In this document: positions 1 through 7,767 of the stretch, piece by piece
How positions within the stretch are numbered: position 1 is the stretch's first letter
How the letters are laid out: the number at the start of each line of letters is the position of its first letter
NCBI GenBank assembly: GCA_910579215.1
Contig: CAJTTN010000001.1
Coordinates: forward strand, 248,001 to 312,000
Origin: an uncultured Anaeroplasmataceae bacterium
GTDB lineage: Bacteria; Bacillota_I; Bacilli_A; Acholeplasmatales; Anaeroplasmataceae
Length of the DNA stretch: 64,000 nt
Direction: 5' to 3'
Notes under the pieces: model-generated
Told to the model about the DNA's origin: nothing
The model's input: only the letters and a program-made list of their open reading frames with translations
Database searches by the model: none
Made by a program: the position numbers and the translations under genes

Positions 1-400
1 AGCGATAATTATCTGTATGATGTCCCAATTCTAAAATTTCACAATCTGTTTTTAAAAACGCATAATTTATCATCAGCTTTACAGCAGAGGTCATATATCC
101 TTGATTCCAATACGAACTACTTAAGGAGAATCCTAAGGATTTTGCCTTATTATATTTTCGCAATGCTGTATTATATAATGAAATCGTTCCAATCAGCTGG
201 TCTGTATCCTTTAAAGCAATGGCATAGGTTTCTTTGCTCATGATTTGACCATTAAGAATTTTACTAGCTATACTTTTAGAGGGAAATGGTTTCCAGCCAG
301 CAAAAGGTCCAACCAAAGGATCCTTTCCATATATGTAGTAATCCTCTAAATCTGTAAAACGCAAATCGCGAATCCAAATCATATCTCCAATCAATTTCAT
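1..400 (-). CDS. GNAT-family N-acetyltransferase (3' end outside window)
   Basis: The reading frame starts at ATG 400, with an AGGAGG site ten bases upstream, and runs off the left edge after about 133 codons. It begins MKLIGDMIWIRDLRFTDLED and continues through a stretch typical of RimJ/RimL-like GNAT acetyltransferases, including YAIALKDTDQLIGTISLYN (the strand before the acetyl-CoA loop) and SLGFSLSSSYWNQGYMTSAV (motif A region). The family transfers acetyl from acetyl-CoA to an amine; the substrate cannot be told from this part. It is the first gene behind a T-box leader, so it is probably the leading cistron of an operon that continues to the left, possibly with an aminoacyl-tRNA synthetase. 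Confidence 0.85.
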   Translation of the reverse strand, partial: MKLIGDMIWIRDLRFTDLEDYYIYGKDPLVGPFAGWKPFPSKSIASKILNGQIMSKETYAIALKDTDQLIGTISLYNTALRKYNKAKSLGFSLSSSYWNQGYMTSAVKLMINYAFLKTDCEILELGHHTDNYR

Positions 401-424
401 CGCCAAACACCTCCTTAAGATAAA

Positions 425-660
425 TAAAAAAATCCTTAGATTACTCTAAGGACGAAATATTTCCGTGGTACCACCCTAGTTCTATTCAAAAAATAGCACT
501 CATCTATCGGTTAACGCCCGTATACGGAATTAGGCTACTTTTCTTTCACCTATTCAGCTCCCCAGCTACCTTCCATACCTCTTTTTAAAATCCTTGCACC
601 CTAGGGATTTCTCTCTAACAAAAAGCTTAGCTATGTACTCCTCTGGTTCATCACCTATGC
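425..660 (-). promoter_or_regulatory. T-box riboswitch leader, probably valine-responsive
   Basis: On the minus strand the T-box sequence AGGGTGGTACCACGG lies at 463-477, followed by a terminator hairpin (arms 445-452 and 433-440) and a run of seven T (432-426), then the GNAT start. Upstream the transcript shows T-box stem I features: a GATGA turn, an AGTA/GAA loop-E pair, AGAGAG and GGTGCAAGG distal-loop elements. After GAA the loop reads G-GUA-G, which by the spacing of the Bacillus glyQS leader makes GUA (Val) the specifier. The bulge UGGU would pair with a tRNA ending ACCA, fitting a discriminator A as in tRNA-Val and not the usual U of bacterial tRNA-Gly. The T-box call is firm; the amino acid is an inference. 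Confidence 0.9.
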
Positions 661-664
661 TAAA

Positions 665-693
665 ATTTTACAGCAGGTCTTATAAATTGTCAA
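665..693 (-). promoter_or_regulatory. sigma-A promoter of the T-box operon
   Basis: TTGACA (688-693) and TAAAAT (665-670) are separated by exactly 17 bases on the minus strand, just upstream of the T-box leader and directly after the end of recO. Confidence 0.85.
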
Positions 694-701
694 GACCAAT
701 T

Positions 702-1367
702 TCAAAAAAGATAGTTCTTCAAATTTAGATGGACATGGATGGCATAATAGCTATAAATTGCTTCTAAAAGGGATTTATAATCTACTGGCAATACCTGTAC
801 CTCGTAGGTTTTACTATAATAAAGCCGCTCTAAAGCTGTAAAAATTCCAAAATTTCTTTCATTATAGGTAGCACAATTAGCACATAACGCTCCACCCTCC
901 AATATTGAAAAATTGACAATCCTTGTTCCTTTGCAATGAATACATTGCTTGAGCACTGGACGTACCCCAAATACTGCTAACATTTTCACCAAAAACAGCG
1001 ATAAAATATAGTAAGGCTCTTTAGTTTCTCGCAGCGCCTTTAAAATTTGTATAACAAAGCTATAGATTCGAGTATGGTTCACTTCTTCCTCTAGATGCTG
1101 AAGGATATCTAAGATAGGGGCTAATACACCCACTTTAGTTAAATCCTCATACAAACTATAAAAGCTATCCTTCAATGTATATTCAGTAACCGTAGGAAGA
1201 TTGCCTTTTGACATTTCAAAATCAACGACATTGAGCGTAGTTACAAAGCCTAGCTTAGTCCTTAATACATCAAGTGCCTTTATACTCTTCATTCCAAAGG
1301 AGGTATATAAATATACAATTTTTGATTTTTCTTTATAGTCAATAGTTTTTATAACTATACCTTCCAT
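702..1367 (-). CDS. recO: DNA repair protein RecO
   Basis: This 221-residue protein has the N-terminal OB-fold start MEGIVIKTIDYKEKSKIVYL and a zinc site CIHC...CANC around residues 140-165, as in Firmicutes RecO (usually about 240-255 residues, so this one is slightly short). RecO anneals single strands and loads RecA with RecR in the RecFOR recombination-repair pathway in the cytoplasm. The ATG has an AGGTGG site upstream. It lies 7 bases after era, in the conserved ybeY-cdd-era-recO order, and is the last gene before the T-box promoter. Confidence 0.95.
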   Translation of the reverse strand: MEGIVIKTIDYKEKSKIVYLYTSFGMKSIKALDVLRTKLGFVTTLNVVDFEMSKGNLPTVTEYTLKDSFYSLYEDLTKVGVLAPILDILQHLEEEVNHTRIYSFVIQILKALRETKEPYYILSLFLVKMLAVFGVRPVLKQCIHCKGTRIVNFSILEGGALCANCATYNERNFGIFTALERLYYSKTYEVQVLPVDYKSLLEAIYSYYAIHVHLNLKNYLF

Positions 1368-1374
1368 AGTCCAC

Positions 1375-2286
1375 CTATAAGGAATCTGGAGTATATCCTA
1401 AATTTGACAAATCATTTGGTCGATCCTTCCAGTCCTTTTTCACCTTCACCCATAGCTCTAAATGAATTTTACTATTTAAAATTTTTTTAATATCCTGCAT
1501 GCTTGCTGTCTTAATTGCCTTTATCATAGTTCCATTCTTTCCTAAAATAATTTTCTTTTGACTATCACGCTCAACATAAATCGTTGCGAAAACATCCATA
1601 TAGGAGGAATTTGTAGGGCATTCTTCTATATGATCAATAACACAAGCAATACTATGAGGAACCTCCTCACTTGTCAAATGCAATATTTTTTCACGAATTG
1701 CTTCAGCCATTAAAAATCGATTGGAATGATCTGAACTCATTTCATCAGGATAATATTTAGGACCAAAGGGCAATACAGTCAATATATCCTTGTATAAATG
1801 ATCCAAATTTTTATTTTCTAGAACTGAAATCGGATATATTCCCGTAAAGGGATATAGGTTCATATACTTAGCAATCGTAAGATCAATATCCTTAAATTTT
1901 TTCAACTGATCTACCTTATTAATTACTAAAAAAACAGGAAGCTTGGTTTTAAGGTTAGAAAGAATGATTTCATCTCCCTTTAAAACTTCTTTTACAGGCG
2001 TCGTCATAAAAAGAATACAATCTACACCTGAGGTTGCTTCATAGGACGCATGTACCATTCTTCTACCTAACTCAGTATGAGGTTTATGAATCCCTGGTGT
2101 ATCAGTAAAGGCAATTTGCGCCTCTTTAGTAGTAAGAATTCCTAAAATACGATTTCTCGTTGTTTGTGGCTTATCCGAAATGATAGCAATCTTTTTTCCT
2201 ACCATATGATTCACAAAGGTAGATTTACCGACATTAGGTCGACCAATGACAGCAACAAAACCAGATTTAAAGGTATCAATTTGCAT
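1375..2286 (-). CDS. era: GTPase Era
   Basis: A 303-residue protein with the full set of GTPase motifs: G1 GRPNVGKS near residue 16, G3 DTPG near 62, G4 NKVD near 125, followed by a C-terminal KH domain around residues 200-290 with the GKNG loop. Era binds the 3' end of 16S rRNA and helps 30S subunit assembly. Length matches the family. The start ATG overlaps the last 11 bases of cdd and a GAGG site lies inside cdd, so the two are translationally coupled. Confidence 0.97.
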   Translation of the reverse strand: MQIDTFKSGFVAVIGRPNVGKSTFVNHMVGKKIAIISDKPQTTRNRILGILTTKEAQIAFTDTPGIHKPHTELGRRMVHASYEATSGVDCILFMTTPVKEVLKGDEIILSNLKTKLPVFLVINKVDQLKKFKDIDLTIAKYMNLYPFTGIYPISVLENKNLDHLYKDILTVLPFGPKYYPDEMSSDHSNRFLMAEAIREKILHLTSEEVPHSIACVIDHIEECPTNSSYMDVFATIYVERDSQKKIILGKNGTMIKAIKTASMQDIKKILNSKIHLELWVKVKKDWKDRPNDLSNLGYTPDSL

Positions 2287-2680
2287 TTTCTATTTCCTCA
2301 AAGCTATAAGGTAATAGCTCTTCTACTGTTGTCATCTTATATTCTTTTTTCATATTTGCCAAAATAACTTTTGTCTCTTTTTTTAACAATTCTGCCATTA
2401 CTTGTCTACAAGCGCCACAAGGACTGACAGGAAGTGTTGTATCAGCAACGATTGCCATAGCTACGACATCCTCCTTAGAGTACCCTTCACTTACCATCTT
2501 AAATAATGCTGTTCTCTCTGCACAATTGCTTAACCCATAGCTGACATTTTCAATATTACAGCCATGAATAAAAGAACCATTCTTCAAAAGGATAGCAGCT
2601 CCCACCTTAAATTTGGAATAGGGGCTATAGGAACGCTTTCTTCCTAATATTGCCTCATCAATCAATTTTAATTCATTCAT
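2276..2680 (-). CDS. cdd: cytidine deaminase
   Basis: A 134-residue homotetrameric-type cytidine deaminase. The catalytic CAERTAL (zinc Cys plus Glu proton shuttle) and the second zinc pair PCGACRQ are intact, and FKVGAA and NIENVSYG substrate-site segments are present. It converts cytidine or deoxycytidine to uridine for pyrimidine salvage. The start follows a GAGG site by 8 bases. It sits between ybeY and era, as in Bacillus. Confidence 0.96.
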   Translation of the reverse strand: MNELKLIDEAILGRKRSYSPYSKFKVGAAILLKNGSFIHGCNIENVSYGLSNCAERTALFKMVSEGYSKEDVVAMAIVADTTLPVSPCGACRQVMAELLKKETKVILANMKKEYKMTTVEELLPYSFEEIENAN

Positions 2681-2690
2681 ATTTTAAACC

Positions 2691-3119
2691 TCACACTCTA
2701 GATAATCCTGCTCTAGCAAGAATCTCCTCTTGTTTTTTACACATTTTCTCTTCATCATCTTTGTTCATATGGTCATACCCACAAAGATGTAAATAGCCAT
2801 GAACAGCCAAAAAAGCAATTTCTCGTGCTGGTGTATGTCCATAAGCATTCGCTTGTCGGATAGCTTGATCAATATCAATAAAAATATCTCCTAGTTCATC
2901 CTCTAGCTCATTTTCTGGATCATCACATAAGGCAAACGAAATTACATCCGTTATACGATCAATGCTCCGATAAGTCCGATTGATTTCCTGTATTTTTTCA
3001 TCATTAACAAAAACTACACTAAACTCTTTATCTTGTTCTATAAAGGAAAAGACCTCAGAAATTAAATCCTCATATGCCTTAGTATCCTCGTAGTTTTCAT
3101 TAAAAAAATTAATTGTCAT
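2691..3119 (-). CDS. ybeY: endoribonuclease YbeY (rRNA maturation factor)
   Basis: The zinc motif HGYLHLCGYDH near the C terminus (three histidines) identifies YbeY, a metalloprotein needed for 16S rRNA 3' processing and ribosome quality control. I chose the ATG at 3119 (MTINFF), which follows AGGTGA by five bases; a GTG three codons earlier overlaps that ribosome site. The start overlaps the end of the HAD gene by 11 bases. Length (142 aa) is normal for the family. Confidence 0.94.
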   Translation of the reverse strand: MTINFFNENYEDTKAYEDLISEVFSFIEQDKEFSVVFVNDEKIQEINRTYRSIDRITDVISFALCDDPENELEDELGDIFIDIDQAIRQANAYGHTPAREIAFLAVHGYLHLCGYDHMNKDDEEKMCKKQEEILARAGLSRV

Positions 3120-3981
3120 TTTTTTCACCTAAAAGCTTTGTAAAATTTTGTAATTGTCGGTCCTCTTTATTTTTTAAAGTTTCAATCATAGCCATATTTT
3201 CAATCATTAATTTTACAATCTTCTCTAAATTAGAATTCGTAGAATAATCTGCTGCACAAACATAATTTACTCTTCCATCATCTACTAGAGGTAATACCTT
3301 ATCTATATATTGTGGCTGATATAAAGCGATTGATTTTCCTCCCTTATCCTTTAAAAGCTGCATACAAGGAATATCGGTAAGTCCGTCGCCGATATAGATC
3401 ATATTTCGATATTGAATAGCCCGACGAACATCCTTAATTTCCATATTGAGCTTTTCTTCATCCACCTCATCTAAGGCACCCTTACTAATTCTAAAGATAT
3501 ATTGTGTTTTTTGAGTATAATTAATTGCCATACCTGGCCATATTGCTTCCTTGGTTACAGGGTCATAGATAAATTTGCATCCATAAATCTTTTTAAAATA
3601 TTTGGCAATAGAGCTACCCTCAATGATTTCCTTTGTTCCAGAGGAAATGATGTAGTGCTCTATAGTAACTCCTAGAGTTTCTGCAAAGGCATTAATACGA
3701 TCAAACCAGGTTTGTACACCACGATAATATACAATGGACCCACCCAAAGAGTTTAAATATTCTTCTGTTAGGGGAATATTTTTATTTTTACATTCCCTCA
3801 TCATAACATACATGTAGGATAAAATTTTATCCATTGAATTTTTCTTTGTATTGACGGATGCCATTGCCCAAAATTCAGCTGGTTCCATACCTAGCCTCTT
3901 AATAAAATCATAATTTTGCATGTCCGTTGTACAAAGTGTTTTATCGAAATCATACATAATTCCAATTGTAGTTTTTCCCAT
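3109..3981 (-). CDS. HAD-superfamily phosphatase
   Basis: A 290-residue soluble protein with HAD motif I at residues 10-16 (DFDKTLC, nucleophile and acid/base Asp), motif II Ser in IISSGT, a lysine region, and motif IV YIGDGLTDIPC near residue 197. This is the phosphoserine-phosphatase-like subgroup with a helical cap (residues about 20-100). The substrate is unknown. ATG 3981 follows a GGTGG site. The gene leads the ybeY-cdd-era-recO cluster and overlaps ybeY, so it is probably co-transcribed with these RNA and repair genes. Confidence 0.85.
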   Translation of the reverse strand: MGKTTIGIMYDFDKTLCTTDMQNYDFIKRLGMEPAEFWAMASVNTKKNSMDKILSYMYVMMRECKNKNIPLTEEYLNSLGGSIVYYRGVQTWFDRINAFAETLGVTIEHYIISSGTKEIIEGSSIAKYFKKIYGCKFIYDPVTKEAIWPGMAINYTQKTQYIFRISKGALDEVDEEKLNMEIKDVRRAIQYRNMIYIGDGLTDIPCMQLLKDKGGKSIALYQPQYIDKVLPLVDDGRVNYVCAADYSTNSNLEKIVKLMIENMAMIETLKNKEDRQLQNFTKLLGEKNDN

Positions 3982-4031
3982 AATTTACCACCTACTCTTC
4001 TTTACTTTATTATATCATATTCTAAACGAAA

Positions 4032-5177
4032 TTACAAATCATCTATTATCCGTTGTGCCATGAGCTTTCCCATTCTTTGATAAGCTTCCTTAGATGGATG
4101 TAAATGATCTCCTGAATCATAGCCTTGCTTAAATTCATAATGATAATCCCTATAGCTCGCAAGCTCTGCTTCAAAATCTACGTTTTTTCTTTTTCGTATC
4201 CAGTGATTAACTTCATTTTTTAAATTTTCACGAAATGGCTGATAGGTTCTCCATCCATAGATAGGAAGCAAGGTACCAAAGTATAAATCTAAGCCTAACT
4301 TAAAAGCGCATTGCTCATAAAATTGTAATCCTGAAATTAGTTCCTTTGCTGTTGGCAAATCTGACATCGGTCTAAAGGGATTAAGTTCTGCTCCTACAGG
4401 ATGTATGATATCATTTATTCCATGCTGAACAATAATCGTCTTAGCTCCAGAAACAGAGGAAACCTCATGCTCAAATCGATGGAATCCATTCTTTCCATAA
4501 GACTGATAGGTAATACAGGAATATTCTCTTAAGATTCTAGTACCTGATACTGCCTTGCGAATAACACTTCGATTTTTAATTCCAGCCTCTCTTAAGGCTA
4601 ATAAAAAATAATCAGGCCAATCTTGACTTGTAATAGAATCTCCATAGCAAATAATTGCTTCATTGTGGTCTTCGGTATAGACATCTACATTAGAAAGAAA
4701 ATAAACCCAAGAGGTTGATTTTGATAAATTGATATCTAGCTTTTTAGCAAGAGCTTGATTCCCATAAGAAAAATATCCCTTGGATAAAGGACCTATAACA
4801 TCCACTCCTGATGTTAAATTTGTATAATCCTTTATATAAATTGAAAGAATTAAATATTTCCCTTCTTCAAGAACAAAATCCAAAGGATCAGATGTAATAC
4901 TTTTTCCTGCCTCAATAACAAATTTTTTCTTAAAAGAGTTTGTTATAGGAATTCCTTCTATCATAGCTTCATCCGATAATTCATCCCCTATAGAAGCATA
5001 AATCTCATCTAATATAATTCTTTCCTTACAGCAAAAATTATCAAATGTTATTCTAATTTTATTTCCACTAAAAGGAATAAATAGAGGATATCTTAATGTA
5101 ATATTCTTAGCATATATTGCTGGTTGTGGCAATACAGTAGATTGCGCATTTCCCCACATTGTTACCCAATACATCAT
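4032..5177 (-). CDS. SGNH/GDSL-type hydrolase
   Basis: A 381-residue protein in two parts: an N-terminal beta-rich region (residues about 1-165) that resembles carbohydrate-binding jelly-roll folds, and a C-terminal SGNH hydrolase. Catalytic elements seen are the GDS block ICYGDSITS (Ser181), the GINDI block with the oxyanion Asn, and DHLHPS with Asp357 and His360. Such enzymes remove acyl or acetyl groups, often from carbohydrates. No signal peptide is evident, so it is probably cytoplasmic. A second in-frame ATG lies one codon later; no strong ribosome site decides between them. Confidence 0.85.
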   Translation of the reverse strand: MMYWVTMWGNAQSTVLPQPAIYAKNITLRYPLFIPFSGNKIRITFDNFCCKERIILDEIYASIGDELSDEAMIEGIPITNSFKKKFVIEAGKSITSDPLDFVLEEGKYLILSIYIKDYTNLTSGVDVIGPLSKGYFSYGNQALAKKLDINLSKSTSWVYFLSNVDVYTEDHNEAIICYGDSITSQDWPDYFLLALREAGIKNRSVIRKAVSGTRILREYSCITYQSYGKNGFHRFEHEVSSVSGAKTIIVQHGINDIIHPVGAELNPFRPMSDLPTAKELISGLQFYEQCAFKLGLDLYFGTLLPIYGWRTYQPFRENLKNEVNHWIRKRKNVDFEAELASYRDYHYEFKQGYDSGDHLHPSKEAYQRMGKLMAQRIIDDL

Positions 5178-5238
5178 ATCAGCTTCTTTCTTATAAGGTA
5201 GACTTTATTTTACCATAAATATTTCAATTGAAAAAGAA

Positions 5239-5267
5239 AAAGTACAAAATTATAATACTTGTACTTT
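5239..5267 (-). terminator. intrinsic terminator after the 277-aa membrane protein gene
   Basis: On the minus strand AAAGTACAA and TTGTACTTT form a hairpin followed by a T-rich tract (TTCTTTTTC). Confidence 0.7.
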
Positions 5268-5311
5268 TCAAAAACTGTTCATTTAATAATTTTGAATGTA
5301 TATTTCAAAGA

Positions 5312-6145
5312 TTATTTATAGTTTTCAAGTTTTTTATTATGAATAAAATGAATTACCAAAAATAAAATACACATGAAAAGAGAAAATATCCAGTTTATAT
5401 AAATGGATAAAAAAGATTGATTTGCATTTGATAAAATTAAAACTGGAAATATATATTTTATGCCATTGCTCCAAGAGGTTATAGAGGAAAGGAATAGTGA
5501 ATAAGAAGATAAACTCCATACAATGCAATAAACTATTATCAAATAGTTTAATTCTTTTCTATACTTCTTAATTATCAAAATATATATAAACAAAATGAGG
5601 AATGCTACAGAAACAGGAATCATGACAAATAATGCAGCTAATTGAGCATAGGTTAAAACAATACACTCTACACAAGAAAAAGTAAAAGCAGCAAAAGAAA
5701 TTTTAATCATGAACAAACAAGTTGAAACATGCAATGCTTCATTTTTTACAAATGAAGTATCAATTTTTTCTTTTCTGTATCTAAAAATTAATACAATTAA
5801 ATTAACTATTATCATAATAATAGAAAACATTAAATTCATTGATGATAAGAAAAAATGATTTCTAATCTCTAATTTCCCACTTAACTCTATTATCCAACAA
5901 ACAAAAATTGAACCAATCCACTGTAAAATATATATTAATACCAAAACGTTGTATTTTGTCTGAATCTTTTTCAGTGAAAAAGCATATGCGTATAAAGATA
6001 TTAAAATTATTATTCCCATAAATCTAGGAAGGAACGCGTATGGTGTAGCATAAATTACAACAAAATATTCTATCAGTGACAACAAAAGTGTCAATAAGGA
6101 CATTATCATCATATAAAAGCTTTTAGATTGAATCATCTTTTTCAT
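5312..6145 (-). CDS. polytopic membrane protein, unknown function
   Basis: A 277-residue, very hydrophobic protein with about seven predicted membrane spans separated by short Lys-rich loops (for example YRKEK near 123 and KKYRKE near 193). I recognise no family motif. The ATG follows a GGGGAG site by six bases and lies 24 bases after the C-terminal piece of the split C39-like peptidase, so the two are probably co-transcribed. A membrane partner for a secreted peptidase (export, immunity or sensing) is possible, but this is inference from position only. Confidence 0.6.
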   Translation of the reverse strand: MKKMIQSKSFYMMIMSLLTLLLSLIEYFVVIYATPYAFLPRFMGIIILISLYAYAFSLKKIQTKYNVLVLIYILQWIGSIFVCWIIELSGKLEIRNHFFLSSMNLMFSIIMIIVNLIVLIFRYRKEKIDTSFVKNEALHVSTCLFMIKISFAAFTFSCVECIVLTYAQLAALFVMIPVSVAFLILFIYILIIKKYRKELNYLIIVYCIVWSLSSYSLFLSSITSWSNGIKYIFPVLILSNANQSFLSIYINWIFSLFMCILFLVIHFIHNKKLENYK

Positions 6146-6169
6146 ATTTTTCTCCCCACTTTTAATCCC

Positions 6170-6811
6170 TTAATTTCTTATTGAGATTCCGCACTTGTTG
6201 CAATACCTACCTATTGGTTTTTCAATAATTCTCTTGCCAGTAATGAATCTCCATTCATGCATCTCAGTAACACTTTTTCCACATGAACAATTAGCCCTAT
6301 GCTGCTTTTCATTTATATAAGTATAATCATAAATATGTTCATGCTTATATCCACAACCACAAATGTTATAAATATGGTTATTATGAGTCATATAGATATT
6401 TTCAGAATGTGCATGTTCTCCTATATATTCTAAAGCATAATATCCATAAATTGTTGCTTGACTTAATATTATTTCACTTTCCCATATAGTTCCAGGCGTC
6501 CAACCCATATGTGCTATAAACATATCATCCTTATAACCATATGCAACTACATCATGCCATTTAGATTTATCATTGTTTTTAAATTGTGTATTTGTATAAG
6601 ATTGTAATATTAATATTGTTGGTATTCCTAATTCAATATAATCTTTTGGGTGCTGATGTGTGAAAAATATATTACCACTTCTTGTTTTAACATAATTTTT
6701 TAAGTCTGGACAATTATTCTCTAAATAAGAATTCATTGTATTCTTAAGTTCTTCATCTGCCATTGGGTAATCATAGTTTTTAATTATGACTTCCCCTTCA
6801 TCCTTTGGCAT
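6170..6811 (-). CDS. C-terminal part of a C39-like secreted peptidase (split gene), with a Cys/His-rich tail
   Basis: This 213-residue frame carries the second half of a papain/C39-like peptidase: the likely catalytic His in KWHDVVAYGY (His86) and a later MGWTPGT segment. The last 70 residues hold CGCGYKHEH, ANCSCGK, MHEW and YCNKCG, a Cys/His-rich tail like those on other Firmicutes surface proteins. The catalytic Cys lies in the preceding frame (6784-7656), which overlaps by 28 bases. Adding one A in the run at 6815-6819 would join the two frames. There is no good ribosome site before its ATG, which supports its being the tail of a broken or frameshifted gene. Confidence 0.65.
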   Translation of the reverse strand: MPKDEGEVIIKNYDYPMADEELKNTMNSYLENNCPDLKNYVKTRSGNIFFTHQHPKDYIELGIPTILILQSYTNTQFKNNDKSKWHDVVAYGYKDDMFIAHMGWTPGTIWESEIILSQATIYGYYALEYIGEHAHSENIYMTHNNHIYNICGCGYKHEHIYDYTYINEKQHRANCSCGKSVTEMHEWRFITGKRIIEKPIGRYCNKCGISIRN

Positions 6812-7656
6812 TTCTTTTTAATTAAATATATATCTATAAACTTTTCCATTAAGTAATCGCGCATTGCAAAATTTGTACCAGGCATACCACAATTTATTGG
6901 CCAATCCTCTAAAGGGTAGGTATTCTTTTCAGTATAAGTAAATTCTATCTTCTTAGTTAAATTTTCTTTTAATATATTTACACCATCATACACTTGATTT
7001 CCATTATCATCTTTGTTACCATTATCGATATAATATCTACCATTATAAAATAAATCGTTAGGTATAAAAGAATCATTTTTAAAAGTGTCTAAATATCCTA
7101 GTAGGATAGATATAGCTACAAGTCCACATTCTGAAAACCAATTCATTGGAAAATTATTTAAATTTCTAAAATATTTGTCTTCTTTTACTACTGTAAAGCC
7201 ATTTGAATCTGTATGAGATGAGAAATTTTTATTTCTAATTTCTTGAACATTCGAGACTAAATCTATATAATTAAGTTTATAACCAATTTTTAAAAGGTTT
7301 TGTTCTATAACTTCGCCTGTCCTTATATTAAAAATCATCTCCCCTTTTTGATAATAATATTCACCAGGACCTAAATAAAATAGATCATATTTTTTATCCA
7401 AAGTAGAATAAATAGAATTGCTTTTATATGAACCTTCAATAAATTTTTTTGTTTCATTCTCAACAGAATATATTGCATACCCATTTTCTAATTCATATAA
7501 TATAAATAAGTTTCCTAAAAAATCCTTTAATTCCTTTTCATAAAGTATTTTTTTTGTAGAAGAAAAATCGCAAAATTTGTTATTATCATGTGCACGAGTA
7601 TTGTAAGTACATATACCTAATGTACCTATCAAAAAAATTAAAATTATTTTCTTCAT
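6784..7656 (-). CDS. N-terminal part of a C39-like secreted peptidase (split gene)
   Basis: A 290-residue frame with a signal peptide (MKKIILIFLIGTLGICTYNT), a pro-region to about residue 165 and the catalytic-Cys block FSECGLVAISILLGYLDTF (Cys177), typical of papain-like C39-family peptidases that process or degrade peptides outside the cell. It ends soon after MRDYLMEKFIDIYLIKKK, whereas the His half of the active site lies in the next frame. As it stands it lacks the dyad histidine. It is either inactivated, joined by a -1 ribosomal shift on AAAAAG, or the victim of a sequencing error in the A run. Confidence 0.65.
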   Translation of the reverse strand: MKKIILIFLIGTLGICTYNTRAHDNNKFCDFSSTKKILYEKELKDFLGNLFILYELENGYAIYSVENETKKFIEGSYKSNSIYSTLDKKYDLFYLGPGEYYYQKGEMIFNIRTGEVIEQNLLKIGYKLNYIDLVSNVQEIRNKNFSSHTDSNGFTVVKEDKYFRNLNNFPMNWFSECGLVAISILLGYLDTFKNDSFIPNDLFYNGRYYIDNGNKDDNGNQVYDGVNILKENLTKKIEFTYTEKNTYPLEDWPINCGMPGTNFAMRDYLMEKFIDIYLIKKKCQRMKGKS

Positions 7657-7743
7657 TATCTTTCACTCAACAGCTTTCCTTCCTGTATATTTAATTATAT
7701 ATGAAAACCCTTTCCTAAACAAGCATATAATATTCTTAAAATG

Positions 7744-7767
7744 AAAAAATCCACATATGTGGATTTA
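7744..7767 (-). terminator. intrinsic terminator of the first ABC exporter operon
   Basis: The perfect palindrome AAATCCACATATGTGGATTT lies at the stop codon of the ABC gene and is followed on the minus strand by TTTTTC. Confidence 0.75.

Noticed and set aside
702-1367. A glycine specifier for the T-box, by analogy with recO-glyQS order in Bacillus
   Set aside because: The UGGU bulge would not pair with the U discriminator usual in bacterial tRNA-Gly, and GAA-N-specifier spacing gives GUA.
2164-2367. Plus-strand 67-codon frame opposite era/cdd
   Set aside because: It lies antisense to two well-identified genes, has no ribosome site and no family resemblance.
5337-5528. Minus-strand 63-codon frame inside the 277-aa membrane protein gene
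   Set aside because: Alternative frame of a hydrophobic gene on the same strand; no ribosome site.
6784-6840. Classical -1 frameshift heptamer (A AAA AAG)
   Set aside because: The base before AAA AAG is T, so the full heptamer is absent; only a weaker AAAAAG slip remains possible.
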